NCBI GenBank assembly: GCA_934229335.1
Contig: CAKQDQ010000023.1
Span: forward strand, 1 to 26,633
DNA from: an uncultured Prevotella sp.
GTDB lineage: Bacteria > Bacteroidota > Bacteroidia > Bacteroidales > Bacteroidaceae
Reading direction: 5' to 3'
DNA: 26,633 nucleotides
The notes under the pieces were generated by a model, which made no database searches, was not told where the DNA came from, and saw only the letters and a list, made by a program, of their open reading frames with translations. Shown here one piece after another: positions 1-7,127 of the stretch. A program made the position numbers and the translations under genes. Each line of letters starts with the position of its first letter. Within the stretch, counting starts at the first letter, position 1.

Positions 1-2226
1 TGGATTATCGAGGCTTCGGTTAACCCTTACACACGTCAGGTGGCTCTCAGCAAGGGTCTGACGTTGGGACATAACGCTGGTGTGCTGAACTTCTCTCTTG
101 AGCACGCCAACTCGTTCAGCGAGATAGCGTCGCCTTATACCGCATACAACCGTAACATTCTCTCTGCCACCTACACCAAGGCGTTACGTCTGAAGGGGTC
201 TTCGCTGAACATCACAGCGGGGCTTACGGGCAACATAGGCGGCTATAACTCTGAGGCAGACCCTGACGCTTTTCGTGATACTTACCAGAAACAGCGTGAC
301 AACCTGCTGCGAGGCAACCTGCAACTGGACTGGCTACGCAATAGCGAGAGGGGCGGTGTGTTCAACGTATCGCTCTTGGCGTCGTTTTCTACCAGCGACC
401 GTCGCACGGAGAGCTATACCAACACCTCTTCTTCTTCCACCCAAGCTTATCTGCACACCATGACCAAGGGCTATGCCATAGCGCAGGACTATACCGACGC
501 TCTGGGCGTAGGCTCCATCATTCTCGGTCCTACGGGCTACTGGTACGTGCGGTCTTTCAACGACCAAAAGCCGCTCAGCACACAGCTGAAGCTGAAGGGT
601 GAATGGACAAAGCGCATCTTCGGGGCAGTGAATAAGGTGACGCTGGGTGTAGAGCTTAACTCTTCACGCAACAATGGGCGAGGTACTTACTACGAGGACA
701 TGGGCCTCACACCGACATGGCGTCCTTACGACTACAGCGAGTTGCCTACCATGCGCAACCTCGCCTTGTTTCTTGAGGAGCGCGTAACGATTGGCAGACT
801 GATGCTGACGGCTGGCGTTCGCGACGACATCACTATGATTAGTGGCTCTGAGTACGGCAACGTTTCGAGTCTGTCACCACGCTTCAACGCCCGATATGAT
901 GTGATAAAGGGCAAGAAAGCGTCGCTCTCTCTCCACGCTGGTTACGGCAAGAGTGTGAAACTGCCATCGTTTCAGGTGCTCTACCCTGCCGACAGCTATA
1001 CTGACCGCTTGGTGTTCACACCGGGTTCTACCACTGGCAACAAGGCTTATTACGCTTACTACACCAACGTTCAGCGCGCCATATACAACCAAGACCTTAA
1101 ATGGCAACACTCACGCCAAGTGGAGTTTGGTGCCGATGCTACCGTGGGCAAGGCACGCTTCAGCGTCTCTGCCTTCTGGAACAAGACCTACGACCCTTAC
1201 CAGACGGTGAATATCTACACGCCTTTCTCGTACAACCAGACATCACAGGCGGCTCTTGAGAATTGCGGCATCGACGTCGCTGACCGTATATACAGCGTTA
1301 ATCCACAGACGGGCATCGTCACCGTGACATCAGCCAACGACGGTAGCAGCGTGGTATTGCCTTACACTACTCGCAACACCTATACCTCTAACCGCCAGTT
1401 TGTGAATGGAGCACCCGTAACACGCTATGGCATTGAGTGGATAGCAGAGATGCCTCTGGTCAGAGGCAGCCATACGGTAGGTCTGTCACTACGCCTCGAT
1501 GGTAAGTATTATCACTACAAAGGCGTTGACAACACACTCATCGCTGGCAGTCCCAACGGTGTTGGCGACCAAGCGGCAGAGGCTAACGTACAACCGCTCA
1601 TCGGCTACTACATCGGCAGTAACATCTCATCTGCATCCACAGCAAGCACTCCTACCATCAGCAACGGTGTGCTGAACAAGGGCTGTAGCCTCAACACTAC
1701 GCTGACGGCTCGTATACCTAAGCTGCGACTCATCATGACGATGAAGTTTGAGGCTACGTTCCTTAACTACAGACGCAACCTCTCCGAAGGACGCAACGCT
1801 GTGTTGCTACAGGCTGCTGGCGACGTCTTCGGAACACAATACAATGGAGAGACAGACCATTACGTGGCTCTATATCCTGAGTATTACTCTACATGGGATA
1901 ACCCTACGCAACGCATACCGTATGCCGAAGCCCTCGCCGCGGCGAGCGAGAACAACCCTGAGCTGTACCGCCAACTGTCTGCACTCATCGTGAGGAGCAA
2001 CACCGCGTACTACTTCAACCCACAGGACATCTCGGCTTACTACTCTGCCAACTTCTCTATCACGAAGGAAATAGGCAGATGGGTGAGCCTATCGTTCTAC
2101 GCCAATAACTTCTTCAACAATATGGCAACGGTGAAGAACGCGCAAACGGGACTGGAAACATCGCTATTCAACAGCGGTTACATTCCTAAGTTCTACTACG
2201 GTGCCTCTGTCAGGGTGAAGCTGTAA
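1..2226 (+). CDS. TonB-dependent receptor, C-terminal part (5' end outside window)
   Basis: The reading frame is open from base 1 (it reads WIIEASVNPYTRQV before the first GTG), so the gene starts upstream of the window. The 741 visible residues are a long run of alternating short strands with aromatic and polar residues, as in the 22-strand barrel of TonB-dependent receptors; the plug domain and TonB box are not in view. The protein ends in ASVRVKL, a plausible terminal barrel strand. Such receptors carry siderophores, haem, vitamins or glycans across the outer membrane using TonB energy. No SusD-like partner follows; instead a lipoprotein and a second barrel protein lie downstream on the same strand, suggesting a metal/cofactor or surface-ligand system rather than a classic glycan locus. 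The substrate cannot be read from the sequence. Family assignment is confident, function is inference. Confidence 0.85.
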   Translation, partial: WIIEASVNPYTRQVALSKGLTLGHNAGVLNFSLEHANSFSEIASPYTAYNRNILSATYTKALRLKGSSLNITAGLTGNIGGYNSEADPDAFRDTYQKQRDNLLRGNLQLDWLRNSERGGVFNVSLLASFSTSDRRTESYTNTSSSSTQAYLHTMTKGYAIAQDYTDALGVGSIILGPTGYWYVRSFNDQKPLSTQLKLKGEWTKRIFGAVNKVTLGVELNSSRNNGRGTYYEDMGLTPTWRPYDYSELPTMRNLALFLEERVTIGRLMLTAGVRDDITMISGSEYGNVSSLSPRFNARYDVIKGKKASLSLHAGYGKSVKLPSFQVLYPADSYTDRLVFTPGSTTGNKAYYAYYTNVQRAIYNQDLKWQHSRQVEFGADATVGKARFSVSAFWNKTYDPYQTVNIYTPFSYNQTSQAALENCGIDVADRIYSVNPQTGIVTVTSANDGSSVVLPYTTRNTYTSNRQFVNGAPVTRYGIEWIAEMPLVRGSHTVGLSLRLDGKYYHYKGVDNTLIAGSPNGVGDQAAEANVQPLIGYYIGSNISSASTASTPTISNGVLNKGCSLNTTLTARIPKLRLIMTMKFEATFLNYRRNLSEGRNAVLLQAAGDVFGTQYNGETDHYVALYPEYYSTWDNPTQRIPYAEALAAASENNPELYRQLSALIVRSNTAYYFNPQDISAYYSANFSITKEIGRWVSLSFYANNFFNNMATVKNAQTGLETSLFNSGYIPKFYYGASVRVKL

Positions 2227-2240
2227 TAACGATGTTTCAG

Positions 2241-2313
2241 TCCTCAGGCAATGGCGTTTCTACCATCATGCGGTGGCGTTCCCGTCCTTGTGCGGTGGCG
2301 TTTCTACGCCACC
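2241..2313. repeat. Three 22-bp tandem repeats ending in a hairpin
   Basis: Three head-to-tail 22-bp units (2241-2262, 2263-2284, 2285-2306) share a TGGCGTT core. The last unit runs into an inverted repeat, GGTGGCG-TTTCTA-CGCCACC (2294-2313). The same arrangement, with a compensatory base-pair change, recurs at 5106-5203. It lies in the 191-bp gap between the receptor and the lipoprotein gene. There is no T-tract, so it is not a standard terminator. Confidence 0.8.
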
Positions 2314-2340
2314 CGTCGCAATAACGCCCTTATCGCCCCA

Positions 2341-2366
2341 CGAAAGCACCCTAATCACCTCGCGAT
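2341..2366. other. Decayed half of a conserved-loop terminator
   Basis: These 26 bases match the left arm and loop of the perfect terminator at 13064-13104 at 24 of 26 positions, including the loop block ATCACCTCGCGAT. The right arm that should follow is badly degraded (AACGCCCCTTTC in place of the complement), so this copy should fold poorly. It may be a former terminator between the receptor and the lipoprotein gene that has lost function, which would allow read-through into the downstream genes. Confidence 0.5.
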
Positions 2367-2417
2367 AACGCCCCTTTCATTAACCAAAAGCTATGTAATA
2401 GCAAAAGCACAACACTT

Positions 2418-3653
2418 ATGACTAAACGAAGCTACATAAAGACCATACGCCTGACGCTCATCGCCGTCATCACAACGGTGCTTGCAGCGTGCAGCTACGA
2501 CGAACATCTCGACACATACAGTGTGGAGGTACGCCTCAGCGAAGCGGTTGACTCTGTGACGGTGCAGATGACTAACGCGGTAGGCACACGCTTCACTACC
2601 ACTACCGACGCTACGGGAACGGCTCGCTTCTCGCTGCCTGCCGGGATATACAGCGTGAGCGCATCGAGGGTGAGCGATGATGGCTACTTCCGTCATGTCT
2701 GCAATGGCTCTCTCGCTGATGTCGTCATCAGCAGCAATGTGGCTACCGTATCACTGCCAGTCAGCGTTACTGCCATGCAGACGTCAAACCCTATTCTTAT
2801 TAAGGAGATATACAACGGAGGTTGCCAGAAGGACGATGGCTCTGGCAAATTCGCTATCGACAAGTGCATAATACTCTACAACAACTCCTCGGAGGCGGTG
2901 TCACTCAACAACGTTGGCTTCGGTATCGTGGAGCCATACAACGCAGAGGCTCCTACACACTCGTTCCTTAATGGCGGAAAACTGGACTATGCTGACGCTG
3001 ATTGGATTCCGGCACTCAACGGAATATGGTATTTCAAAAGTGGCAACGTTATTGAACCGTATTCTGAACTGGTAGTTAACGTACATGGTGCCATCGACAA
3101 CACACGCACATACAGCAACTCCGTAAACTACGCCAACGCCGCATACTTCTGTATGTACGATGTAGAGACAACGAGCAGCGATGGCGGTAAGTACAGCAAC
3201 ACGATGTATTACCCCTCTCCTGCCGACGTCATCCCCACCGACCACTACCTCAAGGCGGTGAAATATGGTAAGGGTAACGCATGGGCTATGAGCCAAACGT
3301 CGCCTGCGGTGATTCTGTTTCGCACGGAGAACATCACTCCTAAGGACTTTGGAGACAATTCCTCCAACATCATATACCCCACTGGCAGGGAGGGAAACAT
3401 TGTTTACGCTTGCCTGAAGTTACCAAGACAGTGGGTTATCGATGCCGTGGAGGTATACAACGCCACCGCACTGGCCAACTGCAAGAAACGTCTCACGCCT
3501 GATCTCGACAATGGTTACGCCACGCTGACAGGGGGATACGGACACTCTATTATAAGAAAGGTGGAAAAGACCGTTAACGGTCATGCTATATACCAAGACA
3601 CTAACAATTCAACTAACGATTTCTATGAAGCCGATAATTGCTCTCTTCGCTAA
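2418..3653 (+). CDS. DUF4876-like outer-membrane/surface lipoprotein
   Basis: The 411-residue protein begins with a lipoprotein signal: a basic start, a hydrophobic stretch and the lipobox LAAC with Cys25. Acidic residues close behind the cysteine (CSYDE) resemble Bacteroidetes surface-export signals. Residues about 30-85 look like a small beta-sandwich of the prealbumin/carboxypeptidase-regulatory type (SLPAGIYSVSASR). From about residue 125 the text ILIKEIYNGG followed by YNNSSEAVSLNNVGFGI resembles a lamin-tail-like beta domain, as in DUF4876 proteins. Its 3' end overlaps the next gene by 29 bp, pointing to translational coupling. It probably sits on the outer membrane as partner of the upstream receptor, perhaps binding the same ligand. 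The family name is from memory of the pattern and context, not a search; the ligand is unknown. Confidence 0.65.
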   Translation: MTKRSYIKTIRLTLIAVITTVLAACSYDEHLDTYSVEVRLSEAVDSVTVQMTNAVGTRFTTTTDATGTARFSLPAGIYSVSASRVSDDGYFRHVCNGSLADVVISSNVATVSLPVSVTAMQTSNPILIKEIYNGGCQKDDGSGKFAIDKCIILYNNSSEAVSLNNVGFGIVEPYNAEAPTHSFLNGGKLDYADADWIPALNGIWYFKSGNVIEPYSELVVNVHGAIDNTRTYSNSVNYANAAYFCMYDVETTSSDGGKYSNTMYYPSPADVIPTDHYLKAVKYGKGNAWAMSQTSPAVILFRTENITPKDFGDNSSNIIYPTGREGNIVYACLKLPRQWVIDAVEVYNATALANCKKRLTPDLDNGYATLTGGYGHSIIRKVEKTVNGHAIYQDTNNSTNDFYEADNCSLR

Positions 3654-5100
3654 CCTGTTGTGCTTGCCTATCATGGCGCAGCGCGACTATACGCTGGTGG
3701 AACAGCGCAATGCGTGGCTCTCATCGGGCAATGCAGCGGCACTGACTACATTCAGCGACAGCACCATAGCGCATGCATCACTGACCTACCGCCATGAGGG
3801 AGGTGCGCTACGCTCTCTTTCTCAGGGAAGAAGAACGAACGCTGCCGACGCTGACGTGCGCTCTTATTATCGCCTGACGCCTGACATCGTGGCTTACGGC
3901 AGTATGACATACCACTACGCTTCTGGCTCAAGGATGGCGGGAAGTATGTTTATTCCTACCATGGAACTGATGCCTTTCGACCTCGTCGACGACTCTATCG
4001 GCAACGCTGGCGATAAACGCATGGAGACATTCCGTATCAATGGCGCGATAGGCTGGAGGGTATGGCGCGACGTCTCTGTAGGAGCGAGGATTGATTATAC
4101 AGCTGGTACCTATGCCAAACATCGTGACCTGCGCCACAGCAACACGCTGATGGACATCGACGCACGCCTCAACGCTTTTCTCGCACTGCCTGACAACGGC
4201 GGGATAGGGGCTGGATTCGTATACCGTCGACGCACGGAGACTATGGCGTTTGACACTTACGGCACCACGGACCGCATATACACCACCCTCGTTGACTATG
4301 CCAACCACTACGGAGAGACGGAGACTTTCGGTGTAGAGGGGTTTACTGACGACACTAACGAGCTGCCGCTGCTCAACGAACACGTAGGCTTTACAGCACA
4401 GGGGGCATGGAAAGGCATCTTCGCCAACATCACATACTCTCACCGCACAGGCTACTACGGCAGGCAGTCGCAATACAGCGCATCGCACGAACAGCATCAT
4501 GGCGATGCACTATCGCTGCATCTGCGATGCGATATGGCACGAAACGCTCAAAGACTGTTATGGATTGACGCCACCATGACTACCGAACGCCTCACCGCTG
4601 AGCGTGAGAACTATCGCAAGACGACTGCCACTGACGGCACTGCGGTGACCTACTACGAATACTTTGAGCCTACAAAGATGGCGGACAAGACGCAAACTTA
4701 CGGCACGGCGGCTATGACGGCATACTGGAATCCTGCTGGCGAGATTTTCCTTTGGCACGTTAAGGGGGGCGTAGACTACTGGACAAAGAGGCAGACGGCA
4801 TATGTCTTTCCTGATATTAACACTGCGAAAAAACATATCATAGCACCCTTCGTGACTGCCAAACGCGGATTCTTAACGCACAATTCTTCGCTGTGGACAG
4901 CGCAAGTAGGATGCTCTGTGCTGACGGGAAGCGAAGAACAGTTTGCTGCTAACGCGGCTTTGGCATACGAGATGCCTGTACAGGGCACACGAGTAAGACC
5001 AAGTATCACGCTGAGTTACAACTTCCGCACCGCCACGGGCGGCATCATGAAAGGACTGACACGCAATGTTGTAAGCCTTACAGCTGCCGCAACCTTTTAA
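3625..5100 (+). CDS. DUF6850-like outer-membrane beta-barrel protein
   Basis: The open frame begins at 3583, but the ATG at 3625 is chosen because it yields a proper signal peptide (MKPIIALFANLLCLPIMAQ, cleavage after AQ) and overlaps the upstream gene by only 29 bp. The mature part of the 491-residue product is rich in alternating-strand segments (for example IGWRVWRDVSVGARIDYTAG) and ends in VSLTAAATF, with the C-terminal phenylalanine expected of a BAM-inserted barrel. Size and place after a DUF4876-like lipoprotein match the DUF6850 family that accompanies such lipoproteins in Bacteroidetes. It likely forms an outer-membrane complex with the lipoprotein and the TonB-dependent receptor. 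No catalytic motif is visible and its biochemical role is not known to me. Confidence 0.65.
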   Translation: MKPIIALFANLLCLPIMAQRDYTLVEQRNAWLSSGNAAALTTFSDSTIAHASLTYRHEGGALRSLSQGRRTNAADADVRSYYRLTPDIVAYGSMTYHYASGSRMAGSMFIPTMELMPFDLVDDSIGNAGDKRMETFRINGAIGWRVWRDVSVGARIDYTAGTYAKHRDLRHSNTLMDIDARLNAFLALPDNGGIGAGFVYRRRTETMAFDTYGTTDRIYTTLVDYANHYGETETFGVEGFTDDTNELPLLNEHVGFTAQGAWKGIFANITYSHRTGYYGRQSQYSASHEQHHGDALSLHLRCDMARNAQRLLWIDATMTTERLTAERENYRKTTATDGTAVTYYEYFEPTKMADKTQTYGTAAMTAYWNPAGEIFLWHVKGGVDYWTKRQTAYVFPDINTAKKHIIAPFVTAKRGFLTHNSSLWTAQVGCSVLTGSEEQFAANAALAYEMPVQGTRVRPSITLSYNFRTATGGIMKGLTRNVVSLTAAATF

Positions 5101-5105
5101 AGCCA

Positions 5106-5203
5106 CATCCTTGCATGATGGCGTTTACATCCTTGCATGATGGCGTTTCCGTCCTTGTGTGATGGCGTTTCCGTCCTTGTGTGATGGCGTTTCTACGCCA
5201 TCA
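5106..5203. repeat. Four 22-bp tandem repeats ending in a hairpin
   Basis: Four 22-bp units (5106-5127, 5128-5149, 5150-5171, 5172-5193) with consensus YRTCCTTGYRTGATGGCGTTT are followed by the inverted repeat TGATGGCG-TTTCTA-CGCCATCA (5182-5203). The first two units are nearly identical to each other, as are the last two, which suggests duplication of a pair. The family also occurs at 2241-2313. The rest of the 156-bp gap before the next gene is A-rich leader with no TAnnTTTG box. Confidence 0.85.
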
Positions 5204-5256
5204 TCGTCCCTCAAATAATGAAAAAATAAACAAAACACAATAAAAACAAAAAGCAA

Positions 5257-7023
5257 ATGAAAAAAATCTTTACTCTTATCATCGCTTGCGTAGCCGCCGT
5301 TTCGGCAATGGCACAGATGCACAGCGCAATGAATTTCATCGGTAACTCAGAGTTCTACCTACCTGCAATGAAGGAACAGACTCTCACCAAGACCGTTAAA
5401 GACGCTGTTCAGGTTACCATGAACGCTAACGATCAGTCTATAACCATTCCTGACATGGTATATACTCAGATGGGTATGACCATCAAGTCGTTCACCATCT
5501 CTGGACTTACTTACACCATGACGGGCTCTTATCCTACTGGCGACATGGCGTTTGAGTGGAACGCTGACAACTTTACCTCTACCACTATTGGTACTGATGG
5601 CAAGGAGAAGACCATTACTGGCTCTGCATTAAAGGCTAAATACACCCACGCAACTGGTGAACTTACACTCGAGATAACCTTTACATACGGTACGATGATA
5701 ATGCCTCTCACTTACAATATCGATGGCTTCTACACCGCAGACAACGCTTGGGGACTGGCTGGTCGCGGCACTGAGGGCAATCCATATCGCCTCTTTGACG
5801 CTGCTGACTTTACCGCTATGGCGAACAACTACAGCACGGCCAAAACTGATAAGAGAGAGTATTTCCTCGTGATGAACGACATTGACTTCGGTGGTTCTGC
5901 CGAGAACCCTGTGCAACTTCCTGCTATTGCTAAGGACGGTAATGCTAAGATAGCAGAGATCTCTGGTGGTTTCAATGGTACTTTCGATGGTGGTAACCAC
6001 ACCATCAGCGGCATATACCACACCAACAACGGTAACAATGCGGAAGGAAAGTATAACGCTCTCTTCGGTTTTGTTGACAAAGAAGGTGTTATCAAGAACG
6101 TAATCTTTGGCAAGGACAACTACGTTAACAGTTGCAACTATGTTGGTTCGGTTGTTTCATTGAACCAAGGCACAATAGAAAACTGCGCTAACTATGCTGA
6201 CATCACGGCTACAAACTTCGCTGCTGGAGGCATTTGCGGATTCATGGTAAATGGTAATGGTACCGTAAAAGACTGTCAGAACTACGGTAATATCAAGGCT
6301 ATGACATACGCTTCAGGCATCTGTGGCGGCTCACAGTCAGGTTCTGCGGTTACGGAATACAACTACCTCATAGAGAACTGCACCAACAATGGTAACCTTT
6401 CTACTACTAACGGCCTTGGTTCCGCAGGTATAGCAGGTTTTTACTCAGGCTCTATCAAGGGCTGTACAAACAACGGTAACGCAGACGACACACATGGAAC
6501 GGCTAAGTCAAAACAGTACACTGCGGGCATTATTGCAACTATTAGTTACGCTGTTGCCCTGGAGGACTGCACCAACAATGGTACCATCAACGGTGTAAAC
6601 AATGTCGCTGGTATCGTTGGCAACGTAATGAAGGCTGACAACCAAGCGTTTACTGTGAAGAACTGCATCAATAACGGTACTGTAAGTAGCATTGGTGTCA
6701 ACGTTGCTGGCATCATAGGCAACAGCGTACGTGATGAGGCTGTTGTGTCAGTTGCAGGTTGTACCAACAACGGTGAGGTGTCAACAACGGAAAAGACAAA
6801 TTCTATCGGCAACATCCGTGGTGCCGCTAATATTAAGCAAGAGGCTGACAACACCATCGCTGCAGGCCTGACTGCTCTCTATCTTGATGACGCTAACATC
6901 ACAGCGGTGAAGAATGTTAACGCTGATAACGCTACTGTCGCTAACGGAACTTACGTTAAGAACGGTACTATCGTTATCGTCAAGAACGGCAAGACATACA
7001 ATGTTGCAGGCATAGAGCAGTAA
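5257..7023 (+). CDS. Secreted calycin-like/GLUG-type repeat protein
   Basis: This 588-residue protein has a signal peptide (MKKIFTLIIACVAAVSAMAQ). Residues about 22-160 form beta-rich sequence resembling the Bacteroidetes calycin-like domain. Residues about 165-260 (GRGTEGNPYRL, then GGFNGTFDGGNHTISGIY) are typical of the start of GLUG-motif regions. From about 300 to 510 come seven imperfect repeats of the form x-C-x-N-x-G/A with cysteines at 310, 340, 375, 403, 438, 470 and 502, each followed by an AGI(C/I/V)G-like strand, which suggests a right-handed beta-solenoid. The tail NGTIVIVKNGKTYNVAGIEQ resembles short C-terminal modules common in secreted Prevotella proteins, but it is not a clear type IX secretion signal. 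It is probably a surface or secreted adhesin-like protein; no enzyme motif is seen. Confidence 0.6.
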   Translation: MKKIFTLIIACVAAVSAMAQMHSAMNFIGNSEFYLPAMKEQTLTKTVKDAVQVTMNANDQSITIPDMVYTQMGMTIKSFTISGLTYTMTGSYPTGDMAFEWNADNFTSTTIGTDGKEKTITGSALKAKYTHATGELTLEITFTYGTMIMPLTYNIDGFYTADNAWGLAGRGTEGNPYRLFDAADFTAMANNYSTAKTDKREYFLVMNDIDFGGSAENPVQLPAIAKDGNAKIAEISGGFNGTFDGGNHTISGIYHTNNGNNAEGKYNALFGFVDKEGVIKNVIFGKDNYVNSCNYVGSVVSLNQGTIENCANYADITATNFAAGGICGFMVNGNGTVKDCQNYGNIKAMTYASGICGGSQSGSAVTEYNYLIENCTNNGNLSTTNGLGSAGIAGFYSGSIKGCTNNGNADDTHGTAKSKQYTAGIIATISYAVALEDCTNNGTINGVNNVAGIVGNVMKADNQAFTVKNCINNGTVSSIGVNVAGIIGNSVRDEAVVSVAGCTNNGEVSTTEKTNSIGNIRGAANIKQEADNTIAAGLTALYLDDANITAVKNVNADNATVANGTYVKNGTIVIVKNGKTYNVAGIEQ

Positions 7024-7084
7024 TACTGCACCGTGACAACGAAAGGAATAAAGTATTAATCTATAACATTCCCCACATAAACAC

Positions 7085-7121
7085 ATCTCTCCTCCCCCGT
7101 GGGGGAGGTAAGGGTGGGGGG
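7085..7121. repeat. REP-like GC-rich repeat upstream of the M16 gene
   Basis: It contains the perfect hairpin CCTCCCCC-GT-GGGGGAGG (7091-7108) followed by TAAGGGTGGGGGG. Read on the minus strand it has the same layout as the two arms at 9962-10004 and 10088-10130: C-run, CCCTTA, hairpin, then GAGAT/AAGAT. It ends six bases before the M16 start codon and would fold strongly if transcribed. Confidence 0.7.
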
Positions 7122-7127
7122 CTTCTT

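Noticed and set aside
40..42. GTG as the start codon of the receptor gene
   Set aside because: The same frame is open to base 1 with barrel-like residues before it, and the product would lack a signal peptide and plug domain.
3583..3624. Upstream start for the DUF6850-like protein
   Set aside because: It would put 14 polar residues before a clear signal peptide and lengthen the overlap with the upstream gene.
3928..4500. Minus-strand frame of 190 codons inside the DUF6850-like gene
   Set aside because: It is the shadow of a well-supported plus-strand gene and has no recognisable domain, signal or promoter.
5106..5203. CRISPR array
   Set aside because: The 22-bp units are directly adjacent with no spacers, and no cas gene is present; the same holds for 2241-2306 and 20824-20889.
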